A stretch of 64,000 nt of DNA from Aeromonas australiensis (GCF_000819725.1 NZ_CDDH01000012.1:31096-95095), one strand, 5' to 3'; shown: positions 50,390 to 61,510, counted from the stretch's first letter. The notes: a model not told the origin generated them from the letters alone. Program-made: numbers and translations.

Positions 50390-51238
50390 ATGAGCCTCTA
50401 TTTGGGCCTGCCACAGTGGTCCCACCCCAGCTGGCCCGGCCAGTTGCTGGGCCTTGGCGCCAAGCCTGCCGAACACCTCGCCCACTACGCCACCGTGTTC
50501 AATTCGGTGGAGGGCAACACCACCTTCTACGCCCTGCCGACCCCCGATACGGTGCAGCGCTGGGCCGATGCGGTGCCAAACCACTTTCGCTTCAACTTCA
50601 AGTTCCCGCAAACCATCAGCCACCAGAGCGATCTGGTGAGCGCAGACAAACAAGTCGCCGACTTTATCGGCCTGCTCGCCCCGCTGCACGACAAGCTGGG
50701 GCTGCTCACCCTGCAGTTGCCCGCCCGTTTCGGGCCACAGGGGCTGGCCAGACTGGCGGCCTTTATCGAACGGCTGCCACGGGGGTTTCGCTACGCCCTC
50801 GAGGTACGTCACCCCGACTTCTTCGCCAAGGGGGAGGCCGAGCGGGCATTGAACCGGCTGCTGATGGAACAAGGGGTCAACCGGGTGATGCTCGACAGCC
50901 GGCCACTCTTCTCGGTGCCAGCAACCACGCCAACCCTTGTCGATGCCCAGGGCAAGAAGCCACGCCTGCCGGTACATCTGCTGGCCACCGCCAACGCCCC
51001 CATGGTGCGCTTTATCGGCCTGCCAGATCCGGCGGCCAATCACCCCTTCCTGCCCAGCTGGCTGCCCCACTGGCGCCAGTGGCTCGCAGAGGGGAAAGAT
51101 CTCTACCTCTATATACATACTGCCGACAACGCTCGGGCACCTGAGCTAGCCCGCCAGATCACCCGCTTGCTGGAGCAGGAGATGGCCCCCTGGCCGGGGG
51201 AAAACGATCGCGCACAACAGGGAGTGCTGCGCTTTTAG
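50390..51238 (+). CDS. yecE: DUF72 family protein (YecE)
   Basis: 282-residue TIM-barrel-like protein of the DUF72 family. Typical segments are LYLGLPQWSHPSW, the FNSVEGNTTFYALP strand, FNFKFPQTISH and YALEVRHPDFF. The start at 50390 (MSLYLG) aligns with the family. In E. coli yecE lies near aspS and cmoAB, the same order as here. The biochemical function is unknown. Confidence 0.87.
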   Translation: MSLYLGLPQWSHPSWPGQLLGLGAKPAEHLAHYATVFNSVEGNTTFYALPTPDTVQRWADAVPNHFRFNFKFPQTISHQSDLVSADKQVADFIGLLAPLHDKLGLLTLQLPARFGPQGLARLAAFIERLPRGFRYALEVRHPDFFAKGEAERALNRLLMEQGVNRVMLDSRPLFSVPATTPTLVDAQGKKPRLPVHLLATANAPMVRFIGLPDPAANHPFLPSWLPHWRQWLAEGKDLYLYIHTADNARAPELARQITRLLEQEMAPWPGENDRAQQGVLRF

Positions 51239-51444
51239 CCAACCCATTCTACGGCTATCCTTTCGCTGCAAAAAAAGCGCTTTTTTGTGGCGAGGCAAGC
51301 CCTGGTGTCAAGACAAACGGCCATCAATCCTCTACACTAGCGCCCCAAGCAAGGGTCCGGAACATGGCCCGTACGAACAGGATCGGTCCAACGGATGTCA
51401 CGACCAGCCACCCCGTTCGTAAACAGGTGATAAATCTACTCTGA

Positions 51445-53234
<1,790 letters not shown>

Positions 53235-53286
53235 CCGCTGGCGCTTGTGAAAGTTACACTGACCCTATTCCAGGAAGCACTGTTAA

Positions 53287-54075
53287 ATGAATGACATGAA
53301 AAGCAAATTAAAAGGAATCACCCTGCTCTCCCTGCTTAGTCTCGGCGGGTGTGTCAATATGGAAAAAGCGCCCGAGGTGCCTGCCCTGACGCTGGCTGAG
53401 CTCCGTAGCGAACTGGGGCAGCACGAACAGCGCCTGCAAACATCCATGGAACAGCAACATAAACAGTATGTGCAACAGCAGCACCTGCTGGTTCAGCTCA
53501 ACACAGATGTCACCAATATGAAAGAGTCCGTCAAACAAGTAGATCACAAGCTCGCCGCCCTCCCCACCGAGTCGCCCAAGCCGACAGCTATCCCTACCGA
53601 GAAGTGCCCGGCCCCCAATCAGGGTCACACCATCGATGGCAAGCTGCTGGTCGGTGAAGCCGAGTGGCTCTGGGTTGATGCGGCCAACGATGCCTTCCAG
53701 GCGCGGGTCGATACCGGTGCCACGACCTCCTCCATCAGTGCTCAGGAGATCACCATCTTCGAGCGCAACGGCAAAAACTGGGTACGCTTCTTCCTGAGCC
53801 ATCAGGAAGTGGACGACAAAATCCAGATCGAAGCGCCACTGGTGCGTCATGTACGGGTGCGTCAGGCCTCAGCCGATGATCTTGATCGCCGCCCGGTGGT
53901 CCGTCTGACGGTGCGCATTGGCAATATGACCGAGAAGGCCGAATTTACCCTGAAAGACCGTAGCGACATGACCTTCCCGGTGCTACTGGGTCGTGAGTTT
54001 TTGAAAGACATCGCGGTGGTTGATGTGGCCCGTGAATATATCCAACCCAAACCCAAGCTCAAGGATGTGAAATAA
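53287..54075 (+). CDS. Retropepsin-like aspartic protease domain lipoprotein (RimK-associated type)
   Basis: 262-residue predicted lipoprotein (LLSLGGCVN lipobox). A Gln-rich coiled coil at about 35-90 is followed by a Pro-rich linker and a C-terminal retropepsin-like domain with the active-site-type motif ARVDTGATTSSIS (about 138-150) and PVLLGREFLKDIAVVD. The family is often annotated as an ATP-dependent zinc protease, but the fold motif is aspartic-protease-like. It is the first of three tightly linked genes ending in an ATP-grasp ligase. Confidence 0.85.
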   Translation: MNDMKSKLKGITLLSLLSLGGCVNMEKAPEVPALTLAELRSELGQHEQRLQTSMEQQHKQYVQQQHLLVQLNTDVTNMKESVKQVDHKLAALPTESPKPTAIPTEKCPAPNQGHTIDGKLLVGEAEWLWVDAANDAFQARVDTGATTSSISAQEITIFERNGKNWVRFFLSHQEVDDKIQIEAPLVRHVRVRQASADDLDRRPVVRLTVRIGNMTEKAEFTLKDRSDMTFPVLLGREFLKDIAVVDVAREYIQPKPKLKDVK

Positions 54076-54078
54076 TCC

Positions 54079-55617
54079 ATGGTTTCCCGTAAGCCGTTCT
54101 ATTTGCTGGTGGCCCTGCTGTACATTGTCGGTCTGGGAATGACGCTCTATCACCATATCGCGTTGGATGTGCCGCTCACCCCCGGTGAAAAGCGCCAAAT
54201 CTGGTCCATCGAAGCCAAGCTGGAGTTCGAGGCGACCGGTGATCCGGTGATCGCCTCCCTGGCCATTCCGGGTACTCAGCCCGGTTTCACCCTGATGAAT
54301 GAGAACGCCGCCAGCCCCGGCTACGGCCTCTCTTTTGTCGAGAAAGATGGCGATGCCCGTGCCGAGTGGTCCATCCGCACCGCCTCCGGCCGTCAGGAGC
54401 TCTACTACCGCGTCGACATGATGGCGGATGCCCATGCCAAACCGGCCGCCAATCCGCAGCCGCCCGCCATCGAGAAGCAGATCGAAAGCGAACCCTACGC
54501 CACGGCGATGAAGCAGATCCTCGAACGGGCGGAGGAGCGTTCAGCCGATGCTTATACCCTGACGCGTGAAATCATCAAAGAGATCGAGAAGCAGGAGCAA
54601 AACGCCGAGCTGCTGAAAAAGCACAAGAGCCGCGCCAACCTGATCGCCGAGCTGCTCAACAATGCCGATGTGCCCGCCCGCGTAGTCCATGCCCTGAAGC
54701 TGGAAGATGGTCGTCGTCGTCAGGAACTGCTGGATTATCTGCAGGTATTTAACAGCCCGACCGACTACAAGCTGTTCAACCCGCAAACTGGTGAACAGGG
54801 GCGTCCTGCCAACCTGCTGCTATGGGAATATAACTCAGGCGCCCTGCTGGACGTAACCGGTGGCCACAACTCCCGGGTTAGCTTCTCGATGATCGAGCAG
54901 GAGCAGCCAGTCAGCGTTGCGCTGGCGCAGAAGTTCGAAAAATCCGAGATGATGAACCTCTCCATCCACAGCCTGCCGCTGGAAGAGCAGACCCTGTTCA
55001 AGGGCTTGCTGCTGATCCCCATCGGGGTGCTGATGGTGGTGTTCCTGCGGGTACTGGTGGGGATCAAGACCTCTGGCACCTTTATGCCGGTATTGATCGC
55101 GGTTGCCTTTATTCAGACCTCGCTGGTCACCGGTCTGGTGGGCTTCCTGCTGATCGTCGGCACCGGTCTCGTTATTCGCTCCTATCTGTCGCGGCTTAAC
55201 CTGCTACTGGTCGCCCGAATATCGGCCATCATCATCATGGTGATCTCGATGATCGGCATCTTCTCGGCCTTCGCCTTCAAGCTGGGGCTGACCGACGGCA
55301 TGAAGATCACCTTCTTCCCGATGATCATCCTCTCCTGGACCATCGAACGGATGTCCATCCTGTGGGAAGAAGAGGGCCCGAAAGAGGTGTTCCGCCAGGG
55401 TGGTGGCTCCCTGCTGGTTGCCGTCATCGCCTATCTGGCCATGGATAACGAGCTGATCCGTCACCTCACCTTCAACTTCCTCGGCCTGCAGCTGGTGCTG
55501 ATGGCGACCGTGTTGTTGATGGGTAACTACACCGGCTACAAGTTGAGCGAACTCAAGCGCTTCAAACCGCTGGTGGATGAGATGAAGTCTGGCGTCACCC
55601 CGGGTAAGGATAAGTAA
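54079..55617 (+). CDS. Inactive-transglutaminase / 7-TM membrane protein
   Basis: 512-residue inner-membrane protein. One N-terminal membrane helix is followed by a long periplasmic segment (about 30-300) with a degenerate transglutaminase-like region (around RANLIAELLNNADVPARVVHAL). The C-terminal half has about seven membrane helices (LLIPIGVLMVVFLRVLVGIK onward). I recognise the inactive transglutaminase fused to 7-TM architecture. It starts three bases after the protease gene and ends three bases before the ligase gene, so the three are one operon. Confidence 0.85.
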   Translation: MVSRKPFYLLVALLYIVGLGMTLYHHIALDVPLTPGEKRQIWSIEAKLEFEATGDPVIASLAIPGTQPGFTLMNENAASPGYGLSFVEKDGDARAEWSIRTASGRQELYYRVDMMADAHAKPAANPQPPAIEKQIESEPYATAMKQILERAEERSADAYTLTREIIKEIEKQEQNAELLKKHKSRANLIAELLNNADVPARVVHALKLEDGRRRQELLDYLQVFNSPTDYKLFNPQTGEQGRPANLLLWEYNSGALLDVTGGHNSRVSFSMIEQEQPVSVALAQKFEKSEMMNLSIHSLPLEEQTLFKGLLLIPIGVLMVVFLRVLVGIKTSGTFMPVLIAVAFIQTSLVTGLVGFLLIVGTGLVIRSYLSRLNLLLVARISAIIIMVISMIGIFSAFAFKLGLTDGMKITFFPMIILSWTIERMSILWEEEGPKEVFRQGGGSLLVAVIAYLAMDNELIRHLTFNFLGLQLVLMATVLLMGNYTGYKLSELKRFKPLVDEMKSGVTPGKDK

Positions 55618-55620
55618 CCG

Positions 55621-56586
55621 ATGTGGTTCTGGCAGAAATACACCACCCCGTGGAGCCTGTCACAGGCAGGCATCCTCGGTATGAACAAGCGCAACCACTC
55701 CTATATCAGCCGCTACAATCCGCGCAGCCTCTATCCGCTGGTGGATGACAAGCTGCAGACCAAGCAGATCGCTCTAAATGCAGGCGTGACGGTACCGGAA
55801 CTGATCGGTACCATCCGTGCCCAGTACGATGTAGGGCGCATCACCGAGCTGGTAAAGGATTGGCCGGGCTTCTGCATCAAGCCGGCCCGAGGCTCGGGCG
55901 GCAAGGGGATCCTGGTGATCCTGCGCCAGGAAGATGGCCTCTTCTACAAGCCCAACGGCACCACCTGCAACGGTCAGGATCTGGAGCGCCATGTCTCCAA
56001 CATTCTGGCTGGGCTCTATTCGCTTGGCGGCAAGCCCGATGTGGCACTGGTCGAAGGCCTTATCAACTTTGATGATGTGTTCGACGGCTACTCCTTTGAA
56101 GGGGTGCCCGATGCCCGGGTCATCATCTTCAAGGGGTTCCCGGTGATGGCGATGATGCGCCTCTCCACCGCCGCCTCCGACGGCAAGGCGAACTTGCACC
56201 AGGGCGCTGTGGGGGTGGGTCTGTGCCTGCGTACCGGTCGTGCCCTGCGGGCGGTGCAGTTTGGCAATCCGCTGCGCCACCACCCGGATACCGGCCTTGA
56301 CCTTTATGAGCTCAAGGTGCCCCACTGGGATACCCTGCTCACCCTGGCTGCCTCCTGCTACGAGATGTCGGGTCTGGGCTATATCGGCACCGATATGGTG
56401 CTGGACAAGTTCCGCGGCCCCATGCTGCTGGAGCTCAACGCCCGTCCCGGTCTTGCCATCCAGATCGCCAACGGTCGCGGCCTGGTGCCCAATCTCAAGA
56501 CCATCGAGAAGCTGGGGCAGGTGAAGATGAACGTGGAGCAGCGGGTCAATTTCGCCAAGGATCACTTCGGGATCTTTGAGGAATAA
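55621..56586 (+). CDS. Alpha-L-glutamate ligase-like (RimK-type ATP-grasp) protein
   Basis: 321-residue ATP-grasp enzyme related to RimK, which adds amino acids to carboxyl groups. Visible motifs are CIKPARGSGGKGILVI (about 82-97), the phosphate-binding and lysine region, RVIIFKGFPVMAMMRLS, and the metal-binding GPMLLELNARPGLAIQIAN (about 264-282). It is the last gene of the cassette and is followed by a terminator. Substrate and product are unknown; peptide-tag or small-peptide synthesis is the family-based expectation. Confidence 0.87.
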   Translation: MWFWQKYTTPWSLSQAGILGMNKRNHSYISRYNPRSLYPLVDDKLQTKQIALNAGVTVPELIGTIRAQYDVGRITELVKDWPGFCIKPARGSGGKGILVILRQEDGLFYKPNGTTCNGQDLERHVSNILAGLYSLGGKPDVALVEGLINFDDVFDGYSFEGVPDARVIIFKGFPVMAMMRLSTAASDGKANLHQGAVGVGLCLRTGRALRAVQFGNPLRHHPDTGLDLYELKVPHWDTLLTLAASCYEMSGLGYIGTDMVLDKFRGPMLLELNARPGLAIQIANGRGLVPNLKTIEKLGQVKMNVEQRVNFAKDHFGIFEE

Positions 56587-56605
56587 CACCTCAGCTTGTG
56601 AACTG

Positions 56606-56629
56606 AGCGCGCCTATGGCGCGCTTTTTT
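56606..56629 (+). terminator. Terminator of the retropepsin/ligase cassette
   Basis: AGCGCGCC-TAT-GGCGCGCT is followed by TTTTT, 19 bases after the ligase stop. Confidence 0.9.
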
Positions 56630-56778
56630 ATGGCTATTACTTGTCTGTCGGCATATCCCCCACCCAGCCATAGGGTGTCAGCACCTCATTCCAAAACAAC
56701 GCGTTCAGCTAACGGCAGTGTGGAATCGCGAGATGAGTGTGACCGGCGATGTCAGGGGGATTGATGAATCATAGGTAT

Positions 56779-56806
56779 AAAAAAACCGGCGCCAAGACGC
56801 CGGTTC
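56779..56806 (-). terminator. Terminator of the peroxiredoxin gene
   Basis: On the minus strand ACCGGCG...CGCCGGT is followed by a run of T's, about 20 bases after the peroxiredoxin stop. Confidence 0.88.
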
Positions 56807-56827
56807 TTCAAGGAGAGTACGACCCGA

Positions 56828-57430
56828 TTACAGGGAGTCAGCATTCTCGGACAGGTATTTGGCAACGCCGTCCGGAGAGGCTTGCATACCTTTTTTACCT
56901 TTTTCCCACTGAGCCGGGCACACTTCGCCGTGCTCTTCGTGGAATTGCAGGGCATCGACCATGCGCAGCATCTCGTCGATGTTGCGGCCCAGCGGCAGAT
57001 CGTTGACGACCTGGTGACGAACGACACCGTTCTTGTCGATCAGGAAGGAGCCACGGAAAGCAACGCCAGCTTCCGGATGTTCAACATCATAGGCTTTGCA
57101 GATTTCGTGTTTCACGTCGGCGATCAGCGGGTACTTGACCTGACCGATACCGCCATCTTCCACTTTGGTGTTGCGCCATGCGTTGTGGGAGAACTGGGAA
57201 TCGATGGAAACACCGATCACTTCCACGCCACGCTTCTGGAACTCTTCATAACGGTGATCGAAGGCAATCAGCTCGGACGGGCAGACGAAGGTGAAATCGA
57301 GCGGGTAGAAGAAGACAACGGCAGCTTTGCCTTTGATGTGGGATGACAGGTTGAATGAATCAACGATCTCGCCATTACCCAGAACAGCTGCGGCGGTAAA
57401 ATCGGGTGCGGGACGGCCTACCAATACCAT
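56828..57430 (-). CDS. Typical 2-Cys peroxiredoxin (AhpC/TSA family)
   Basis: 200-residue thiol peroxidase that reduces H2O2 and organic peroxides. The peroxidatic Cys lies in FFYPLDFTFVCPSELIAF (about 50) and the resolving Cys in HGEVCPAQWEKG (about 171). The C-terminal YLSEN resembles the YF-type ending of sensitive peroxiredoxins. The start at 57430 follows AGAGGAATTG; 22 further codons upstream lack support. It diverges from oxyR, implying peroxide-responsive control. Confidence 0.95.
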   Translation of the reverse strand: MVLVGRPAPDFTAAAVLGNGEIVDSFNLSSHIKGKAAVVFFYPLDFTFVCPSELIAFDHRYEEFQKRGVEVIGVSIDSQFSHNAWRNTKVEDGGIGQVKYPLIADVKHEICKAYDVEHPEAGVAFRGSFLIDKNGVVRHQVVNDLPLGRNIDEMLRMVDALQFHEEHGEVCPAQWEKGKKGMQASPDGVAKYLSENADSL

Positions 57431-57576
57431 ATTCAATTCCTCTTTATGTGAAGTGAACAATCCGGTGAGGATTGGGCTACCTAGAGCCAAGTCCATCTAA
57501 TTGAAGCGACAAACTATAGACCCGGTGGTAGATTAGTTAAATCAAATTAAATAGATAGCATTAATCGGGTTTTTCT
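57431..57576. promoter_or_regulatory. Divergent promoter region between peroxiredoxin and oxyR
   Basis: AT-rich 146-base region. CTATAG at 57514 and the ATAGATAG run at 57551 are elements of OxyR-type sites, but the full ATAG-N7-CTAT spacing is not matched. The divergent arrangement itself suggests OxyR binds here. Confidence 0.4.
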
Positions 57577-58485
57577 ATGCAACGTTGGCCCAGCCTCAAA
57601 CAGCTGCAATATCTGGTCGCTCTCGATGAGCACAAGAACTTCAACCGCGCCGCCAAGGCCTGTCATGTCAGCCAGTCGACCCTGAGTACCGGGATCCAGA
57701 CGCTGGAGGACATGATGAACCTGCAACTGGTGGAGCGGGACCACAAGAGCTTCATTATGACCCCGGTCGGCATGGAAATCGTCGAGCGCGCTCGCAATTT
57801 ACTCTCCGATGCACGGGATCTGATGGAGCTTGGGCAACATCAGGGCGGTGTAATGCAGGGGACTGTTCGTCTGGGCTGCATTCCCACCATCGCCCCCTTT
57901 CTGCTGAGCAAGCTACTGAAAGAGTGCAGTAAAACCTATCCTGACCTCGAATTGTTACTGCGTGAAGACACCACCACCAACCTGCTTAAGCAGCTGGAGC
58001 AGGGTCAGCTCGACTTGCTGATCCTCGCCCTGCCCATCGAGATCGGCGGTTTTCACTGCAAGAGCGTTGGTCAAGACCCCTTCCACATGGTGATGCCCGC
58101 CAGCATGGCGGCCGGTCTGCATACCCCGTTCGATTACAAGGAACTTCCCAACCAGAGCATCTTCCTGCTGGAGCGGGAGCACTGCCTCACCGAGCACGCG
58201 GTGAGCGCCTGTCGCCTGCGGGACAAGAGCAAGATCAACCCGTTTGCCGCCACCAGCCTGCACACCCTGGTGCAGATGGTGGAAGCTGGCCTCGGCACCA
58301 CCTTCCTGCCGCAGATGGCCATAGATGCCGGCATTCTTGCCAACTCCGATCTGGTGGCCATCCCGCTGCCGGGCGAGACGCCATACCGCGAAATAGGCCT
58401 GGTGTGGCGTCCCAGCACCACCCGGGTACAGACCTTCTACAAGCTGGCCGAGCTGCTAAAACCACTGATCAGCCACAGCGAGTAA
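57577..58485 (+). CDS. oxyR: Hydrogen-peroxide-sensing LysR-type regulator OxyR
   Basis: 302-residue LysR-family activator. The N-terminal winged helix is evident (LKQLQYLVALDEHKNFNRAAKACHVSQSTLS). The redox pair is visible in EREHCLTEHAVSACRLRD (about residues 200 and 209), the two cysteines that form the disulfide in OxyR. It is divergent from a peroxiredoxin gene, the expected target. The residue spacing matches OxyR and not generic LysR proteins. Confidence 0.93.
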   Translation: MQRWPSLKQLQYLVALDEHKNFNRAAKACHVSQSTLSTGIQTLEDMMNLQLVERDHKSFIMTPVGMEIVERARNLLSDARDLMELGQHQGGVMQGTVRLGCIPTIAPFLLSKLLKECSKTYPDLELLLREDTTTNLLKQLEQGQLDLLILALPIEIGGFHCKSVGQDPFHMVMPASMAAGLHTPFDYKELPNQSIFLLEREHCLTEHAVSACRLRDKSKINPFAATSLHTLVQMVEAGLGTTFLPQMAIDAGILANSDLVAIPLPGETPYREIGLVWRPSTTRVQTFYKLAELLKPLISHSE

Positions 58486-58490
58486 CAACA

Positions 58491-58516
58491 AACGCCAGCC
58501 CTCGGGTTGGCGTTTT
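58491..58516 (+). terminator. Terminator of oxyR
   Basis: AACGCCA...TGGCGTT is followed by TTTTC a few bases after the oxyR stop. Confidence 0.85.
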
Positions 58517-58679
58517 TCAATCCCCCGCCACATTTTTCTTCCCAGAAACTAGGTATGAAGCCAGATCCCTGTTTATGATGGAAAAGTTGTCGCGCCAGCG
58601 CCTATAGCCAAAACGGTGGGTCAGAAACTGGCGTGCGATAAATGTCTCGTTTGGTAGACCCCTCCGTGGAGAGAGCCCG

Positions 58680-59129
58680 ATGTATCGCAAGCTGCTGCTA
58701 TCCCTGCTGACTCTGCTGCTGGCCGCCTGCTCCAGCACGCCGGAGCCGCCTCCGGCCCCTCGGCAGAGCAGTGCTTTTGATGGCTTCTACCAGCAGTGGC
58801 GCGGTGTCCCTTACCGGATGGGCGGCGCCAGCCGTGCCGGGCTAGACTGCTCCGCCTTCACCCAGCTCGCCTACAGTCAGGTGCTGGGCTTCAACCTGCC
58901 AAGAACCACCGAATCCCAGGCCAGCATTGGCAAACCGGTGGATCGCTATCGGCTGCAACACGGGGATCTGGTCTTCTTCAAGACCGGCTGGCAACAGTAC
59001 CATGTGGGGGTCTACACAGGTGCCGGCGAGTTTATTCACGCCTCCACCAGCAAAGGGGTGATCCGCTCCCGACTCGACAACGTCTACTGGAACAGCCGCT
59101 ACTGGCAGGCGCGTCGGGTGACCCAGTAA
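58680..59129 (+). CDS. NlpC/P60-family lipoprotein (peptidoglycan endopeptidase type)
   Basis: 149-residue predicted lipoprotein with a signal ending in LLLAACSST (Cys about 17). The catalytic triad of NlpC/P60 peptidases is visible: Cys in LDCSAFTQLAY (about 58), His in YHVGVYTG, and His in FIHASTSKGV. It resembles E. coli NlpC and MepS, which cut peptide crosslinks or stems. It is monocistronic; a GC hairpin (59148-59168) follows. Confidence 0.92.
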   Translation: MYRKLLLSLLTLLLAACSSTPEPPPAPRQSSAFDGFYQQWRGVPYRMGGASRAGLDCSAFTQLAYSQVLGFNLPRTTESQASIGKPVDRYRLQHGDLVFFKTGWQQYHVGVYTGAGEFIHASTSKGVIRSRLDNVYWNSRYWQARRVTQ

Positions 59130-59440
59130 CCGGCGACACGCCTGCTCGCGGCACACATTGCGTGCCGCTACTCTCCGTCAATCCCTGTCGTTATGTCGGG
59201 ACCCTCAGCCCACGCTTATAACTCGATTGGTCCCAAATTCTGCATATCACACCATTTTGTGATAAGGTGGTGGCCAATTTTTAACACATTCGCCCTTTTC
59301 TCATACGCTCTCTGTCCTGATTAACAACAAGCGAGGCGATAACAAGCAGCGCACGGCGAAAGTGGAGTGTGGCGCAACACTGCCGGACGGGTGGCCCACA
59401 GCAGCAGTATCAAGGGTTAAATAGATAAGGAGATCGAGCA
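59130..59440. other. Upstream region of the first 58-residue gene
   Basis: Holds the hairpin after the NlpC/P60 gene (GCGGCAC/GTGCCGC) and an inverted repeat ATCACA-N6-TGTGAT at 59246-59263 that could be an operator. It also includes a long leader before the small gene. The inverted repeat has the reverse polarity of a CRP site, so CRP is not implied. Confidence 0.5.
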
Positions 59441-59617
59441 ATGAAACAGTATCAAAGCTGGCTGGGGCAATACCTGATGAGTCGCCGTGACGGTGACCAC
59501 GCCATGGCATGCGAGATGGCAAGCTCCATCTGCGAGTTCTGGCAGCAACAGGGAGATGAAAACGAACTGGACAAGTGGCAGCAGATTTACCAAAACCATC
59601 TGGAAAAGACCACCTGA
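59441..59617 (+). CDS. Uncharacterised 58-residue protein, copy A
   Basis: ATG-started ORF with a strong AAGGAGAT ribosome site. It begins MKQYQSWLGQYLMSRRDGDH and ends YQNHLEKTT. It is predicted to be soluble, helical, and rich in Gln, Trp and acidic residues. A close paralogue follows at 60008 with the same length and the same N-terminal 20 residues but for one, which supports both being real genes. I do not recognise the family. A hairpin (CTTGCTGCCA...TGGCAGCAAG, 59631-59662) lies downstream. Confidence 0.7.
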   Translation: MKQYQSWLGQYLMSRRDGDHAMACEMASSICEFWQQQGDENELDKWQQIYQNHLEKTT

Positions 59618-60007
59618 ATCCCGCCGTTTCCTTGCTGCCAGCCACCATGGGTTGGCAGCAAGAGTGCCCCCATATCACCTCACACCTATACAGCATCCCC
59701 CCTCCCTTTTGCACACCATCCAAATCAACCCCATCATCTCGGCGGGTTTTCTGTTTTGGGAACAAGGGGATGGGGCAGTTCTGGCACAATCCGTGGCGAC
59801 AATTTCCCCAAGTTGCTCAGTTTGTGCTAAAATGGCGCTCATTTTTTGACATCTCGCGTCACGTTCGCCGCCAGATTGCCCATCGGGCTCTCTGCCCGGG
59901 TCGTGACTTTGCACCATCATGCCTGATGATGTTCCCCCCAGGATGAGCCGACAGGCTCCCGTCAAGGTGGGCACCCTCAAGGGCACATGAGATAAGGAGA
60001 TCGGGTA
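59618..60007. other. Region between the two 58-residue genes
   Basis: Contains the hairpin after copy A (59631-59662) and a long leader for copy B with several GC-rich inverted repeats (for instance around CCCATCGGGCTCTCTGCCCGGG). TAAAAT at 59829 is a possible -10. No gene is evident. Confidence 0.5.
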
Positions 60008-60184
60008 ATGAAACAATATCAAAGCTGGCTGGGAGATTATCTGATGAGTCGACGTGACGGAGATCACGCGATGGCTTCGGAACTTGCCAACACCATCTGC
60101 GCCTTCTGGAAGGCCCAGGGTGATGAAGCAGAAACCAGCAAATGGCAGCAACGCTATCAGCAACACGTAGAGCAGGCGCAATAA
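60008..60184 (+). CDS. Uncharacterised 58-residue protein, copy B
   Basis: Begins MKQYQSWLGDYLMSRRDGDH and ends YQQHVEQAQ. It shares AMA, the IC.FW and QGDE segments, and KWQQ.YQ with copy A. The ribosome site (ATAAGGAGATCG) and preceding bases are also nearly identical to copy A, so the duplication included the translation start region. Its function is unknown. It ends before a bidirectional terminator shared with icd. Confidence 0.7.
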   Translation: MKQYQSWLGDYLMSRRDGDHAMASELANTICAFWKAQGDEAETSKWQQRYQQHVEQAQ

Positions 60185-60204
60185 GCCCCTTCACTCTTTC
60201 GCGA

Positions 60205-60236
60205 TAAAAAAACCGGCGCACATGGCGCCGGTTTTG
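60205..60236. terminator. Bidirectional terminator between copy B and icd
   Basis: AAAACCGGCGC...GCGCCGGTTTT is a strong stem with A/T tracts on both sides, between converging genes. Confidence 0.9.
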
Positions 60237-60256
60237 CGTTTCTGGCAAGCAGCAGA

Positions 60257-61510
60257 TTACATCTGGTCGATCATGTCCTGAGCAAACTGGGAGCAGGAGC
60301 GCAGGGTGGCCCCTTCCATCAGACGCTCGAAGTCATAGGTGACGGTCTTGTTGCGGATCGCCGCTTCCATCCCCTTGATGATGAGATCGGCCGCTTCAAC
60401 CCAACCCATGTGGCGCAGCATCATCTCGGCGGAGAGGATGAGAGAGCCCGGGTTGACCTTGTCCTGACCGGCATATTTCGGTGCAGTACCGTGGGTCGCT
60501 TCGAACAGGGCCACGCCGTCACCGATGTTGGCACCCGGCGCGATACCGATACCGCCTACCTGAGCGGCCAGCGCATCGGAGATGTAGTCGCCGTTGAGGT
60601 TCATACAGGCGATGACGTCATACTCGGCCGGACGCAGCAGGATCTGCTGCAGGAAGGCGTCGGCGATGACATCCTTGACCACGATAGTCTTGCCGGTTTT
60701 CGGGTTCTTGAAAGAACACCAGGGGCCGCCGTCAATCAGCTGGGCATCGTACTCTTTCTGGGCCAGGGCATAGCCCCAATCCTTGAAGGCACCTTCGGTG
60801 AACTTCATGATGTTGCCCTTGTGCACCAGAGTCACGGAGTCGCGATCGTTGTCGATAGCATACTCGATAGCGGCACGTACCAGACGCTCGGTTCCGGCCT
60901 TGGACATCGGCTTGATGCCGATCCCGCAGGACTCGGGGAAGCGAATTTTCTTCACGCCCATCTCGTTTTGCAGGAAGGTGATCACCTTGTTCGCTTCAGC
61001 GCTGTCGGCCTTCCACTCGATACCGGCGTAGATGTCTTCGGCATTTTCGCGGAAGATCACCATGTCAGTCAGATCCGGACGCTTCACCGGGCTCGGGGTC
61101 CCTTCGTAGTAACGCACCGGGCGCAGGCAGATGTAGAGATCCAGCTCCTGACGCAGGGCCACGTTGAGGGAGCGAATACCGCCGCCGACCGGCGTGGTCA
61201 ACGGGCCCTTGATGGCCACGCAGTATTCGCGAATGAAATCCAGGGTTTCGGCCGGCAGCCAGGCACCTTCGCCATAGACATGAGTCGATTTCTCGCCGGT
61301 AAAGATCTCCATCCAGGCGATAGAACGCTCGCCCTTGTAGGCTTTCTCGACCGCAGCATTCACCACATTCAACATGGCCGGGGTTACGTCAACACCGATG
61401 CCATCCCCTTCAATAAACGGAATGATCGGATGGTTGGGAACCTGCAGCTTGCCGTTGGCATCGACTGTGATTTTCTGACCCTGGGTCGGGATTACTACTT
61501 TGCTTTCCAT
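60257..61510 (-). CDS. icd: NADP-dependent isocitrate dehydrogenase
   Basis: TCA-cycle enzyme converting isocitrate to 2-oxoglutarate and CO2. The 417-residue product is close to E. coli Icd in length and sequence. It has [18 protein letters not shown], the phosphorylatable-serine substrate site [17 protein letters not shown], and the signature [19 protein letters not shown]. The start at 61510 (MESKVVIP) has AGGAG six bases upstream; the ATG two codons earlier is too close. Confidence 0.97.
   Translation of the reverse strand: MESKVVIPTQGQKITVDANGKLQVPNHPIIPFIEGDGIGVDVTPAMLNVVNAAVEKAYKGERSIAWMEIFTGEKSTHVYGEGAWLPAETLDFIREYCVAIKGPLTTPVGGGIRSLNVALRQELDLYICLRPVRYYEGTPSPVKRPDLTDMVIFRENAEDIYAGIEWKADSAEANKVITFLQNEMGVKKIRFPESCGIGIKPMSKAGTERLVRAAIEYAIDNDRDSVTLVHKGNIMKFTEGAFKDWGYALAQKEYDAQLIDGGPWCSFKNPKTGKTIVVKDVIADAFLQQILLRPAEYDVIACMNLNGDYISDALAAQVGGIGIAPGANIGDGVALFEATHGTAPKYAGQDKVNPGSLILSAEMMLRHMGWVEAADLIIKGMEAAIRNKTVTYDFERLMEGATLRSCSQFAQDMIDQM

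Noticed and set aside
57514..57558. Canonical OxyR binding site between peroxiredoxin and oxyR
   Set aside because: ATAG elements are present but do not follow the required spacing; only the divergent arrangement supports OxyR control.
59246..59263. CRP site upstream of the first 58-residue gene
   Set aside because: ATCACA-N6-TGTGAT is an inverted repeat of reversed polarity; CRP recognises TGTGA-N6-TCACA.
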